Notes: a model not told the origin generated them from the letters alone. DNA of 9,106 nucleotides from an uncultured Clostridia bacterium (GCA_945485605.1 CALYSG010000067.1:1-9106); one strand, 5' to 3'; shown: positions 1 through 7,874, numbered from the stretch's first letter. Made by a program: numbers and translations.

Positions 1-21
1 ACGCGGGGACCGATTTTATGT

Positions 22-1857
22 TTATTGTCTATGTATCCATGCCGCCATAAGTGAGTCTTCCGAGTAGGTTTGCCCCGCCGAAGCGTAATCGGTGAGTCTC
101 ATATTTCCGATACGCAGGCATATCCTTGCGTCGGGGATCTCGGGGCAGGGGATCTCTTCCGCTTTTACACTTCCGTCGGGTATAAGCTCTGCCTTGATAA
201 TATCGCCGGAAGAGTATCCGAGCCTTGCGTCGGCGGCAAGCGTCACGCATCCGCGTCTGAAGGCTATGTAATCCTTCTCACCCGGTGCACCCTTCTCGGG
301 GAAGACCGGGAAAGTGCGCATATCGAAGCTGATGTTTATTTTGCGTATGTTCTCGGGCTCAAGGGGAATCTCAAAGTAGCCCTGCACCGGCTCAAAGATC
401 TTTTCACCGAATGAGACTCTTGTAAGCTTACTGTATGCCGGAATTCGGAGAAAGAGCTTTTCTATGCCCTCCGTGTCGCCCGAAAGCTTCACTATGACCT
501 CTCCGCGGTAGGGATAGCCGCCGCTTACGGAAAGGCGCAGCACTTTTTTATCATCGAAGGTCAGCCTGTATTCACCCTCCTGGTAGAAGTTCAGGTAAAG
601 ATCTTTGTCGCGAAGAACGAGGCTTTCATTTGCGATATACCCTATTCCCGCCGCGCCGATGCAGGCACAGCAACCATAGAATGAGCCGTTTTCCATCTTC
701 TGAAAGCCGCCGACCTTCCTTCCGCGCACTCCGTCGCGGAGAGGGGAATAGCTGTCAAAGGGCATAAAAGACGAATAGATGCTTCCGTCCTTCGTTTGCA
801 TACTCAGTGAATTTCCGTGTGTATTAAGAGAGCCGAGCCAGTCGTTATAAAGGCTTATCTCCGCAGTGTCGGCATAGATCGGATCTCCCGTAAGGCGAAG
901 AAGCTGTAAGCAGAAGCCGATCAGTGTTACAGAGACGCAGGTCTCCTGCATGATCCCCTGAAACGCGTCGTCGGTCTGCGTGAACGCCGAGTGATCGAAA
1001 AGCTCGTGGGTACAGCCGCAACAGCCTATGACCGTTATATCGGTGGAAAGAAGCCTTTTGGCAAAATTGATCACGGCGCGGCGGTATTTGTCCTCTCGCG
1101 TGACAAGGTAGTACTCCGCGAGCCCCTGAAAGCACGACATGGTTTCGTAAGCCTTGGTTTCGGGATACTCGTATGGATTGAGCTTATCCTCCGCCGCAAG
1201 GGTGAAGATGCGGCTTCCGAGGTTTTCACCTTCATAGACGAGCTCGGCTGCGAAGTCGAGGTACTTTTTTTCTCCCGTGATATTGTATAGCTTCACGAAG
1301 GGCTCGAGGATCGAGAGGGAATTGACACCCATCCAGAAATCCGAGGTCGAAAAAACGGGTATTTTGCCTTCTCCAACTCCCGTTTTTTCGGTTATGAGGT
1401 CGGCGTGACGGCAAAGGGCTTTTACTATCTTCTCTTTCAGCCGGTCTTCACGGCAGACGGAAAGGAAGAATTCGAGCCCGAGCATAATATATTTTCGTCC
1501 CCACATATCCCATCCCGAAAGCTCGGTTTCGGGGGTGTAGGTCGAGAAGCGACCGTCGCTGTCCTGCGCCGTGAGAAGGTCTTCAACCGAAGATTTAAGC
1601 ACTGCATAGAGTCTTTCGTCGTGCGTTGCCCCGAAAACAAGGCATGCGCCTCTCATCATTTTTCCGAAGTATTCGCATCTCCAGCCTCGATTTGCCGAAT
1701 CGGATTTTATTTTGTACTGGCGTACGAATTCTTCCCATCTTCCGGTATCGAGGAGCTGATTCTCGGTTATGAAGCTCAGCGCATCGGAAAATGTACCGCA
1801 AAAGTCAGCGTCGATTACGTATTTTCGGCCGTTTTTCATGCCGTTTGTTATCCTCAC
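22..1857 (-). CDS. GH127-family (DUF1680) beta-L-arabinofuranosidase-like glycoside hydrolase
   Basis: Predicted 611-residue cytoplasmic enzyme with no signal peptide, close in length to the characterised Bifidobacterium GH127 HypBA1. An N-terminal helical barrel carries WGRKY at about 119-123. HELF at 284-287 places E285 as candidate acid/base. ETC at 305-307 and CC at 396-397 match the Glu-x-Cys plus Cys-Cys zinc site of the family, whose first Cys of the pair is the nucleophile. LTGDPIYAD (322-330) is also family-typical. A beta-sandwich with an LRIPAY stretch follows, and the C-terminal RRG..TLAAD.RLG segment fits the family end. Known members release beta-L-arabinofuranose; the exact substrate here is inferred. 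The CC pair is followed by ACIG rather than the common PPN. It is the last operon gene in the window. The GTG start overlaps the upstream stop as GTGA but lacks a clear ribosome binding site. An ATG at 1839, preceded by AGGA, is a possible alternative start. Confidence 0.87.
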   Translation of the reverse strand: MRITNGMKNGRKYVIDADFCGTFSDALSFITENQLLDTGRWEEFVRQYKIKSDSANRGWRCEYFGKMMRGACLVFGATHDERLYAVLKSSVEDLLTAQDSDGRFSTYTPETELSGWDMWGRKYIMLGLEFFLSVCREDRLKEKIVKALCRHADLITEKTGVGEGKIPVFSTSDFWMGVNSLSILEPFVKLYNITGEKKYLDFAAELVYEGENLGSRIFTLAAEDKLNPYEYPETKAYETMSCFQGLAEYYLVTREDKYRRAVINFAKRLLSTDITVIGCCGCTHELFDHSAFTQTDDAFQGIMQETCVSVTLIGFCLQLLRLTGDPIYADTAEISLYNDWLGSLNTHGNSLSMQTKDGSIYSSFMPFDSYSPLRDGVRGRKVGGFQKMENGSFYGCCACIGAAGIGYIANESLVLRDKDLYLNFYQEGEYRLTFDDKKVLRLSVSGGYPYRGEVIVKLSGDTEGIEKLFLRIPAYSKLTRVSFGEKIFEPVQGYFEIPLEPENIRKINISFDMRTFPVFPEKGAPGEKDYIAFRRGCVTLAADARLGYSSGDIIKAELIPDGSVKAEEIPCPEIPDARICLRIGNMRLTDYASAGQTYSEDSLMAAWIHRQ

Positions 1858-3704
1858 GATCTTTTTTCTGTTATTGAGCTTTTTCCCGCCTCGTAGGGAA
1901 GGGCTACCGTAACGGTATCACCCTCCGCTCCCGCGACATAGCACTTTTTGAAGTTATTCGTTACGAACAACGGGCTGTTGTAGCTCTTTATTTTCCATGC
2001 GTCATAGGCGGACATTCCCATCGGCCAGAGAACTATCGAGGCATTAACCGTGCGGTATGCCTTTGCGGTCTCGTTTTCCTGCCCGTAGGTCGTGTAGCCG
2101 TGGTGGGCTACCTGAATAATATCAGACCTTATGTAATCGCCGTACATGGCGTTCAGGATGCCGAAAGCCTTGCCGGTTGCATCCCCGGTGCAGAGAAAAG
2201 AGGTCTTTTCGCCGAAGACCATCCTGATTATCGGCGAGGTTCCGTTCAGCGCATTGCAGGTGTCGGGGGCACTGCTCTCGAGCGTGTAGAGTATTTCTGC
2301 GCGGCAGTCCGCGAAGAAGAATACCTGTCCCGGGTGAAGCTTATAAAGAGCCGCACCGAACGCATCCGATGCCTCTATGATTTTCACGTATTCGGCGCCC
2401 TCGGTCGCCCGCCAGTTCTTGCCGTATTCGGACGAGGTTATCGACTTGTTACGCTCGCTGTCGGATATGAAGTTCGTCAGGAAGCGCTCGACCTTTATGC
2501 CCGCCGATATAAATGCAGGATAATTATATCCTATCATCGCGAAATGGTCAATATGTATATGGGAAATTATCCACGCGGCAACTACCGGATTATCGGTATA
2601 CGATGCGGACTGCTCCTTAATTGCATTTATCAGAAGCTTGACCTCGGTACTTCGGTTGTAGCCGCCGTCGATTACTATGAAGCGACCGTCGGTAAGCCTT
2701 ATTAACATTGACAGTCCGTTGGTGATCAGCTTGCCCTCGCTGTCGGTATGCTCAAGTCCGAGCATCGTTATCTGTGAGGTTGTCACTGCCGTGTATTTGT
2801 TGTCACTTTCAAGTCCCGTGCGGGGCGCGAGAGGCTCTATCAGTATTCTTACACTGCTGTCGTGCCTGTAATATCCGGCGTTGACTGTAAAGAATTCGTT
2901 CTCAAAGGTCGAAAAGAGGTTTTCGCCTATTTCGTTTTCGGTGTAGAGAGTATAGCCGTTTTCGGTCAGTTTTTCTTTGTACCTGCCGTATTCGTCGGGG
3001 TTAGTATTGAAGACGATTATTTCGTCGCAGCTCTTGCCCGTCGTGCGAAGTCCCGCATCGTACATAACGGTGCGGTTTCCGCCCTCAAATACCGGGAGCT
3101 CGCCGAGTCTTGTGTCGACGGTGACGCGGGTGTCAAGGTCGGCACGGCTTATAGTGATCACTTCTTTTTCACGGTCGTAGCCCGCGGTCATAAGCCTTAT
3201 GAGATGATCCGCGGCATCGTTCAGAAGGTCGTAATTGAAGGCTGCCACTACTATTTTCGAGCCGATAATTCTCACCGTGTAGTCACCGTAGGTGCAGTCA
3301 GTCATGGCTTGCGCGGTTTCCTCACGTGAAGTGACACCGACAAGGATCTCCGGCTCGTCGTTGTCTGCTCCTGATGGGAGAATGTCACTGCTTAGCCGGC
3401 AAGGGATGCCGGTAAGGTTTTCGAATGCCGAGCAGATTTTCTGCGCCGCTTTTACGCTTTTTGATGAGGTATCATCATTGTCGGGGCGTATGACTGTGAT
3501 GTTGAATTCTCCGTTTTCCTTCTTTATTTCAAGGGACTTATCGGATTGGTTATTGTCGTCGGTATCCGAAGAAACCGTTACGGAGCCGGGCTCCGTAACG
3601 GTTCCGCCTCCCGTTTCCCGCTCATTGCAGGAGACGGCAAGGAGCAGGATAAGGAGGATGATTATTGCGGATACGGCGACTTTTTTTATGCCGTGTACCT
3701 TCAT
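1854..3704 (-). CDS. Lipoprotein with accessory N-terminal domain and C-terminal metallo-beta-lactamase-fold domain
   Basis: 616 residues. A basic start, a hydrophobic core (about 9-24) and Cys26 in AVSC form a lipoprotein signal, so the protein is probably anchored on the outer face of the membrane. A low-complexity Gly/Ser/Thr/Asp linker (31-55) follows. Residues about 67-190, with EILVGVTSRE at 119-128, resemble the small alpha/beta accessory domain found at the N-terminus of some glycan-active enzymes (recognised by style only). The C-terminal domain (about 310-605) has VIDGG (344-348), the metal motif HIHIDH (382-387), TGDAT with D508, and HHG (534-536), which is ComEC-like MBL chemistry. 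Such domains hydrolyse phosphoesters or other esters; the substrate here is unknown. The ATG overlaps the preceding stop as ATGA, with only a weak AAGAAG upstream, so translation is probably coupled. The linker codons contain a 31-base palindrome. The MBL fold is well supported, the biological role is not. Confidence 0.85.
   Translation of the reverse strand: MKVHGIKKVAVSAIIILLILLLAVSCNERETGGGTVTEPGSVTVSSDTDDNNQSDKSLEIKKENGEFNITVIRPDNDDTSSKSVKAAQKICSAFENLTGIPCRLSSDILPSGADNDEPEILVGVTSREETAQAMTDCTYGDYTVRIIGSKIVVAAFNYDLLNDAADHLIRLMTAGYDREKEVITISRADLDTRVTVDTRLGELPVFEGGNRTVMYDAGLRTTGKSCDEIIVFNTNPDEYGRYKEKLTENGYTLYTENEIGENLFSTFENEFFTVNAGYYRHDSSVRILIEPLAPRTGLESDNKYTAVTTSQITMLGLEHTDSEGKLITNGLSMLIRLTDGRFIVIDGGYNRSTEVKLLINAIKEQSASYTDNPVVAAWIISHIHIDHFAMIGYNYPAFISAGIKVERFLTNFISDSERNKSITSSEYGKNWRATEGAEYVKIIEASDAFGAALYKLHPGQVFFFADCRAEILYTLESSAPDTCNALNGTSPIIRMVFGEKTSFLCTGDATGKAFGILNAMYGDYIRSDIIQVAHHGYTTYGQENETAKAYRTVNASIVLWPMGMSAYDAWKIKSYNSPLFVTNNFKKCYVAGAEGDTVTVALPYEAGKSSITEKRS
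3573..3603. repeat. 31-base near-perfect palindrome inside the lipoprotein linker codons
   Basis: AACCGTTACGGAGCC (3573-3587), a single central G (3588) and GGCTCCGTAACGGTT (3589-3603) are perfect 15-bp inverted arms. On the minus strand it encodes residues 34-44 (around TVTEPGSVTV), about 100 bases into the metallo-beta-lactamase-fold gene. No T tract follows on either strand, so it is not a normal terminator. Confidence 0.9.
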
Positions 3705-5470
3705 TTCTTCTTGGTTACGAAAGCTGTGCCGAGCAGAGCCACGGCAGAGAGTGCAAGAAGGGGAAGAGCCGCAAAGCTCGAGCAGGAGGCGCAGCTTCCG
3801 CCTTCATTCGGCTTTGTCGAGGAGGTGTCACTTCCGGAAGAGGGCGCCTCGGTGGTGTTATTCGGCTCATCGCTTGACGTATCGGAAGTCGGAGCCGCCT
3901 TGTACTTGACGGTTATCGTTCTTGTTGTCTCGAATTTGCCCTTGACCTCGGCGAAGTTCGGGGTAAATCCCTCTATCTTTGGCGAGGTTATCGAGAATTC
4001 GTCGCCGTAGTTGCCGGTTTCGGTCTTATCGGCAGCCGCCTCTTTGCCGTCCTCGTACACATATTTGACCGTAACGGTGCAGACCTTCTTTTTATATGTA
4101 ACCGTCAGCTCGGTGTTGCCCTCCACGGTACCCTCGACGACATCCTTGTCAAAGTCGTAGCCTTCTATGACGGGCGAGACGATCCTGTACGTGCCGCCCT
4201 TATATACGGACTGCACGACATCCTCGGCGAGCTTGTTTCCGGCTTCATCGACGTAGTGTACCGTGAGCGTTACCGGAACCGTTTCAAGGGTCTTCTCGAT
4301 TTCGTCTGCTTTGGCTCTGATCGACTTGTATTCTTCGGAATCCTTCTCGGCTATTATGAGTCCCTCGGCAGTTGCAGAGCCTGCCGCTTCGGTTCCTACA
4401 AGTTCAAGGTTTCCGCATGAGAGTGAGCCGCTGTTTTTGACGGTGCCCTTTGCCTTTGCATGACCGACTATGAGAGCCGTGCGGGTGGTGTCGCCGTTTG
4501 CGCCCGTGACGCTTCCGAAATTGTAGCAGTTTTCAACCGTCGATCCGGCGCCGGAGTGCCATTTCCCGACGATACCGGCGGTTCCGGTCCCGGCGGCGGT
4601 ATGGGTCAATGAAACATCTCCCTCATTGACGCAGTTCAGTATCGAGCCGACATTCGAAAATCCCGCGATGCCTCCGACGCCCTGCTGGCTTCCTTCGCCG
4701 ACATTTGTTGCATCGGCGGTGATCTTTCCGTAGTTTACGCAATAGGACACGGTGCTGCTTCCCACAAGACCGGCGATTCCGCCGACTATGACATGCTTCG
4801 TGCTGCCTTCAAGCGCCGTGCAGGTTATCGGTGCATTGTTGATGCAGGAATCTATGATACCGCCGTTTTCCACTCTTCCCGCGAAGGCTCCGTTCGAGCT
4901 CGATACGCAGGAGAGCTTTGAATAGGTATCGACCGTGCAGGATACTATTTTGCCGCCGTTTGCGTGTCCGGCTATGAATGCCGAATAGCAGTCAAATGGG
5001 GTGTTGATCTCCGCCGATTTGATATTAAGGTTTTTGCAGGTGCCGGTAAGCGTTCCGAAGAGCCCGAAGCGGTTCCCCGAATCGGCAACCGAAACCATGG
5101 TGACGTTAAGATTGAAGATCGAGTGATCCTGTCCGTTGAAGGTGCCGGCGAATTTCTGCGCTCCGGAGAGGCTGTGACCTATCGGAGTAAATGGCTTATT
5201 GCCGAGGTAGATGTCGGCATCAAGAAGTACGGTTTTGTTTTCAAAGCTTACGCCGTCGGGATATTCTGTGTCTTTGCCGTTTACAAGTGCAGATAGCCCG
5301 GCGAGCTGTTCGGGGGTGGAGAGCCTGAACTCATCTTTATCGGATTGATACCACGAGGTATCGATGCTGTTTCCGTCCCATGTCGCCGCCGAAGCGCCGA
5401 AGACCGACGATACAGCAACAAGGGATACGGCAAGTGCCAGAACGAGGATCAAGGATACCGCTTTTTTCAT
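3701..5470 (-). CDS. Secreted GLUG/beta-helix surface protein with two MucBP-like domains and a Cys-containing C-terminal anchor
   Basis: 589 residues from the ATG at 5470. Residues 1-29 form a Sec signal peptide (MKKAVSLILVLAL... ending ASAA). Residues about 49-375 begin with LSTPEQLAGLSALVNG and contain repeated units of the form GGIAG...NCxNxGxV (near 230-255, 265-290, 298-325), typical of GLUG-type right-handed beta-helix adhesins, with recurring Cys and Asn rungs. A charged helical linker (377-397) leads to two tandem MucBP-like beta domains (400-461 and 464-523), each with a VxYV.E.G start and an EGY or EGF core. A Ser/Thr/Pro-rich stalk follows, then GGSCASC (557-563), a hydrophobic segment (about 566-585) and a KKK end. 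There is no LPXTG motif. It probably binds a glycan, mucin or another surface; this is inferred from domain type. It lies between two lipoprotein genes in the operon. Confidence 0.85.
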   Translation of the reverse strand: MKKAVSLILVLALAVSLVAVSSVFGASAATWDGNSIDTSWYQSDKDEFRLSTPEQLAGLSALVNGKDTEYPDGVSFENKTVLLDADIYLGNKPFTPIGHSLSGAQKFAGTFNGQDHSIFNLNVTMVSVADSGNRFGLFGTLTGTCKNLNIKSAEINTPFDCYSAFIAGHANGGKIVSCTVDTYSKLSCVSSSNGAFAGRVENGGIIDSCINNAPITCTALEGSTKHVIVGGIAGLVGSSTVSYCVNYGKITADATNVGEGSQQGVGGIAGFSNVGSILNCVNEGDVSLTHTAAGTGTAGIVGKWHSGAGSTVENCYNFGSVTGANGDTTRTALIVGHAKAKGTVKNSGSLSCGNLELVGTEAAGSATAEGLIIAEKDSEEYKSIRAKADEIEKTLETVPVTLTVHYVDEAGNKLAEDVVQSVYKGGTYRIVSPVIEGYDFDKDVVEGTVEGNTELTVTYKKKVCTVTVKYVYEDGKEAAADKTETGNYGDEFSITSPKIEGFTPNFAEVKGKFETTRTITVKYKAAPTSDTSSDEPNNTTEAPSSGSDTSSTKPNEGGSCASCSSFAALPLLALSAVALLGTAFVTKKK

Positions 5471-5477
5471 TTTTCTG

Positions 5478-5483
5478 TCCTCC
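5478..5483 (-). promoter_or_regulatory. Ribosome binding site fixing the surface-protein start at 5470
   Basis: The minus strand reads GGAGGA, then seven bases, then the ATG at 5470. An in-frame TTG at 5485 overlaps this Shine-Dalgarno sequence and would add five residues before the signal peptide, so the ATG at 5470 is preferred. Confidence 0.85.
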
Positions 5484-5493
5484 AAAAAATATT

Positions 5494-6984
5494 TTATGAG
5501 AATTTCTCGCGAAGCTCGGTAAGTCTCTTGTCGACTATCCCCTCAGCCGTTCTCTTGAATTCGGCGGAGAAGTTCGAGTTGTCGTTCTTTATGCAGTCGC
5601 GCCAGACCGTAAGAGTAAGGTTATCGAATGCGTATGAGTAGATCCTTCCGACGTCGAATACGATAGAGCCTCTTATTATATCGAGCATACGGCTTGATTC
5701 CTGATCGGTCGAGTATGTTGACTTGAGGGTTTTCGTGAACACTATGGGCGTTACCGTGCGGTAGCTCTCCGACGCCATACATTCAAGCCAGTACGCACCG
5801 TGCTCCTTTTTTTGCGAGTAGTCGGTTATCGAATAGAGGGTGTGCGGTGTTGACACCGCGGTCAGATAGCCCTCCTCCTGATATTCATCGAACATGGGAG
5901 CCGGGACTATGCCATAAAAATCTATGTCCGAGAAGGTGAGGAAGGTCAGGTTCAGCGACGCCATTTCAAACAGGGCACGCTCGGATTTGAATATCTTGTT
6001 TGTCGGAGTTTTGTAGGCGTTGTTGGTGTTGAAGAACCGATTGATCTTCTGAAGGAGGCTTCCGGTCTTTTCGCTGTTCCACTTTTTGGACACGGTAGGA
6101 AGGTCGCTGTCGTCCTTCTCCATCGTTCTGAGTCCGCATGAATAGAAGAGGGTATCGAAGGCGTTTGTTTCGGATGAAACGGTGAAACCGAAGGTATCGT
6201 CGGCGTCTTTTCCCGGAGAGCCGCCGTCCTCGTAGACCTTCTCAGCCATTTCGATCATCATTCCGATAGTCCAGCGGTTGTTTATTACAAGGTTGTACGG
6301 CGAATCGAGGTCGTCGCGCTCGTTGACCATATTCTTATTGAAGTAGACGCACTGCATCATCATCAGAAGGTTTGTCGAGATGTCGCCGGTGACGAAGAAG
6401 AGCTTTCCGTTCAGAGTTGACTCATCTACCATCTTTTGCGGCCACCACGGCATATCGAATTCAAGGATCGAATCGTATTCCATAAGGTCGGTGCAGATGC
6501 CCTTTGACGCGAGCGATGCGTTTGCTATGCTGTATCCCGCAATAATATCGTAGGATTTCCCGGTATCTCTGTCGGTTTCTATATGTTGTACAAAGCTTGT
6601 GTAATTGTTGCCGTCTCCCTTGATCCCTTTGAATGTCACATCATCGTTAAGGCGCTTTTCGACCCTGCTGTTGCGCCAGAAGATGGCGTCGTTAACACTT
6701 TCACCCGTCTGACCCTCGGCGTCGAATTCCTGATACTGACGATCCGACCAGTAGAGGACCGACAGCTCCTCATTTTTCTGATCTATGGTCTGGGGAAGGC
6801 GGTCGAGAATATAGCCGTTCTTGTCGTAGCCCTCCTTTGTATCCGAGGGCTTTGCGGTTGAATTGCCGGTATCCTTGCCGCCGTTCTCTGTGCCAGAGGG
6901 ATTGCCGGTATCGGTGGTACAGGCGGCAAAGAGCGACAGGATCATCAGAACGAGCAATACCGCCGCAATCATGCGTTTTTTCAT
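5494..6984 (-). CDS. Extracellular solute-binding lipoprotein, probable ABC sugar or oligosaccharide receptor
   Basis: 496 residues. A lipoprotein signal (MKKRMIAAVLLV...) ends with FAAC, giving acylated Cys22, followed by a Gly/Thr/Asn/Asp-rich tether (about 23-55). The mature part has the layout of a family 1-type solute-binding protein: ELSVLYWSDR at 73-82, YDIIAGYS at 145-152, GKLFFVTGD at 193-201, YFNKNMV at 214-220, and NRWTIGMMIEMAEKVYEDG (236-254), a helix typical of clostridial carbohydrate-binding receptors. TFGF (264-267) and the late IVPAPMFDE (359-367) also fit. It should sit on the outer membrane face and deliver a glycan fragment to an importer. No permease or ATPase gene is next to it, so it may share a transporter encoded elsewhere. 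The ligand cannot be read from sequence. The start overlaps the preceding stop as ATGA and has its own AAGGAGGA site. Confidence 0.86.
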   Translation of the reverse strand: MKKRMIAAVLLVLMILSLFAACTTDTGNPSGTENGGKDTGNSTAKPSDTKEGYDKNGYILDRLPQTIDQKNEELSVLYWSDRQYQEFDAEGQTGESVNDAIFWRNSRVEKRLNDDVTFKGIKGDGNNYTSFVQHIETDRDTGKSYDIIAGYSIANASLASKGICTDLMEYDSILEFDMPWWPQKMVDESTLNGKLFFVTGDISTNLLMMMQCVYFNKNMVNERDDLDSPYNLVINNRWTIGMMIEMAEKVYEDGGSPGKDADDTFGFTVSSETNAFDTLFYSCGLRTMEKDDSDLPTVSKKWNSEKTGSLLQKINRFFNTNNAYKTPTNKIFKSERALFEMASLNLTFLTFSDIDFYGIVPAPMFDEYQEEGYLTAVSTPHTLYSITDYSQKKEHGAYWLECMASESYRTVTPIVFTKTLKSTYSTDQESSRMLDIIRGSIVFDVGRIYSYAFDNLTLTVWRDCIKNDNSNFSAEFKRTAEGIVDKRLTELREKFS

Positions 6985-7874
6985 ATGGTTTCCTCCTTAT
7001 TTGATTTATTAATGTAGCTTTCAAAAATTTCCGTGAGACGTTTTCCTCCTCGGAAAATAAAGTCAAGGTAATCCGTTTTAAGCTCGGGCGGAAGCTTTGC
7101 AACCTTTATTTCAAGATCGAGCTCCCCGCGGTAGCCCGTATCGGCAAGTGCCTTCATCTGTCTGTCCCAGTCGATCTCGCCGAGGTATGGCGGGAGGTGG
7201 AGGTCCTTTGCCTGCGAATTATCGTGGACATGGGTACATATTACGCGCGAGCCGAGCTGCCTGAGCTTTTCCGAGTCCTCGTCCCCGTACATAACATGGG
7301 CATGACCGAAATCCCAGCAGGCGCCGACTGTATCGGAGCCGCCGAGCGCTTCGATGAATTCGATCTGCTCTTCGACTGTCGCACCGTAGTTCCAGCGACG
7401 CTTGAAGTCAAAAAGATTTTCGACAGCGAGCCTTACTCCGAGCCTTGAAGCAAGCTCTGCGAAGGGAAGGTAGAATTCCTTTGCCCTTGCAAATGCCGCG
7501 CCGTGGTCGTAGTCCTGCGTTCTGAAGTCGCGAAGCTCGGGGTGAATGACTATGCACGGTGCGCCGAGAATTGCGGCTATCTCTATCGACCTTCTTGTCA
7601 TTTCACGGTAGTATTCGATGCTTTCGTAAAGGAAGCGGGAATAGGGTGCATGAGACTGGCAGAAGCGGTAGCCGAGGGCTGAGGTGTTTTCCGCAAATTT
7701 TTTTGCCCGATCCCTCCAGTCATCGGCATATGTGAGGCAGGTGCCGGGGCGTGACCTTATTCCGAAGTCGAAGGTTTTCACTCCGTACCCGGCGCAGAAG
7801 GTCATTATCGCTTCGGTTCCGCCATCCCCGCCGACAAGTCCGCCGAGTGTCTGCGGGCAGATTGCAAGTTCCAT
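6981..7874 (-). CDS. Xylose isomerase-like TIM-barrel sugar isomerase/epimerase
   Basis: 297 residues, cytoplasmic, the usual length for the AP endonuclease 2/xylose isomerase-like TIM-barrel superfamily. Metal and catalytic positions of the family are visible: E152 in AVEN, D188 and H191 in WDFGHAH, H217 in HVHDN, and a late Glu at about 255 in LDLEI. H75 (SHAP) and H111 (IHPE) line the barrel as in relatives. The DLHLPPYLGEIDW stretch (224-236) is the common active-site loop. Members isomerise or epimerise ketoses, inosose or related sugars; the exact substrate is not visible. It is the first gene of the operon, with AAGGAT about six bases before the ATG at 7874, and its TGA overlaps the next ATG. 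Context suggests it processes a sugar released or imported by the operon. Confidence 0.88.
   Translation of the reverse strand: MELAICPQTLGGLVGGDGGTEAIMTFCAGYGVKTFDFGIRSRPGTCLTYADDWRDRAKKFAENTSALGYRFCQSHAPYSRFLYESIEYYREMTRRSIEIAAILGAPCIVIHPELRDFRTQDYDHGAAFARAKEFYLPFAELASRLGVRLAVENLFDFKRRWNYGATVEEQIEFIEALGGSDTVGACWDFGHAHVMYGDEDSEKLRQLGSRVICTHVHDNSQAKDLHLPPYLGEIDWDRQMKALADTGYRGELDLEIKVAKLPPELKTDYLDFIFRGGKRLTEIFESYINKSNKEETI
6991..6998 (-). promoter_or_regulatory. Strong ribosome binding site of the solute-binding protein
   Basis: The minus strand reads AAGGAGGA six bases before the ATG at 6984. It lies inside the last codons of the upstream isomerase gene, so this gene can initiate efficiently without relying only on coupling. 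This suits a binding protein needed in excess over the other operon products. Confidence 0.8.

Noticed and set aside
2100..2705. 201-codon open frame on the plus strand
   Set aside because: It lies wholly opposite the metallo-beta-lactamase-fold gene, lacks a ribosome binding site I can recognise, and its translation shows no domain. The minus-strand frame carries clear motifs.
3701..3802. Sortase LPXTG anchor in the surface protein
   Set aside because: The C-terminal region was read and no LPXTG-like motif precedes the hydrophobic segment.
3292..3909. 205-codon open frame on the plus strand across the junction of two genes
   Set aside because: Antisense to two well-supported genes, with low-complexity Arg/Ser-rich translation typical of a shadow frame.
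5471..5485. TTG start adding five residues to the surface protein
   Set aside because: The TTG overlaps the Shine-Dalgarno sequence GGAGGA, which is correctly spaced for the ATG at 5470. The signal peptide begins naturally there.
6862..6912. 12-base direct repeat ATTGCCGGTATC (6862-6873 and 6901-6912)
   Set aside because: It encodes a repeated Asp-Thr-Gly-Asn in the flexible tether of the solute-binding lipoprotein and is best explained as low-complexity linker sequence.
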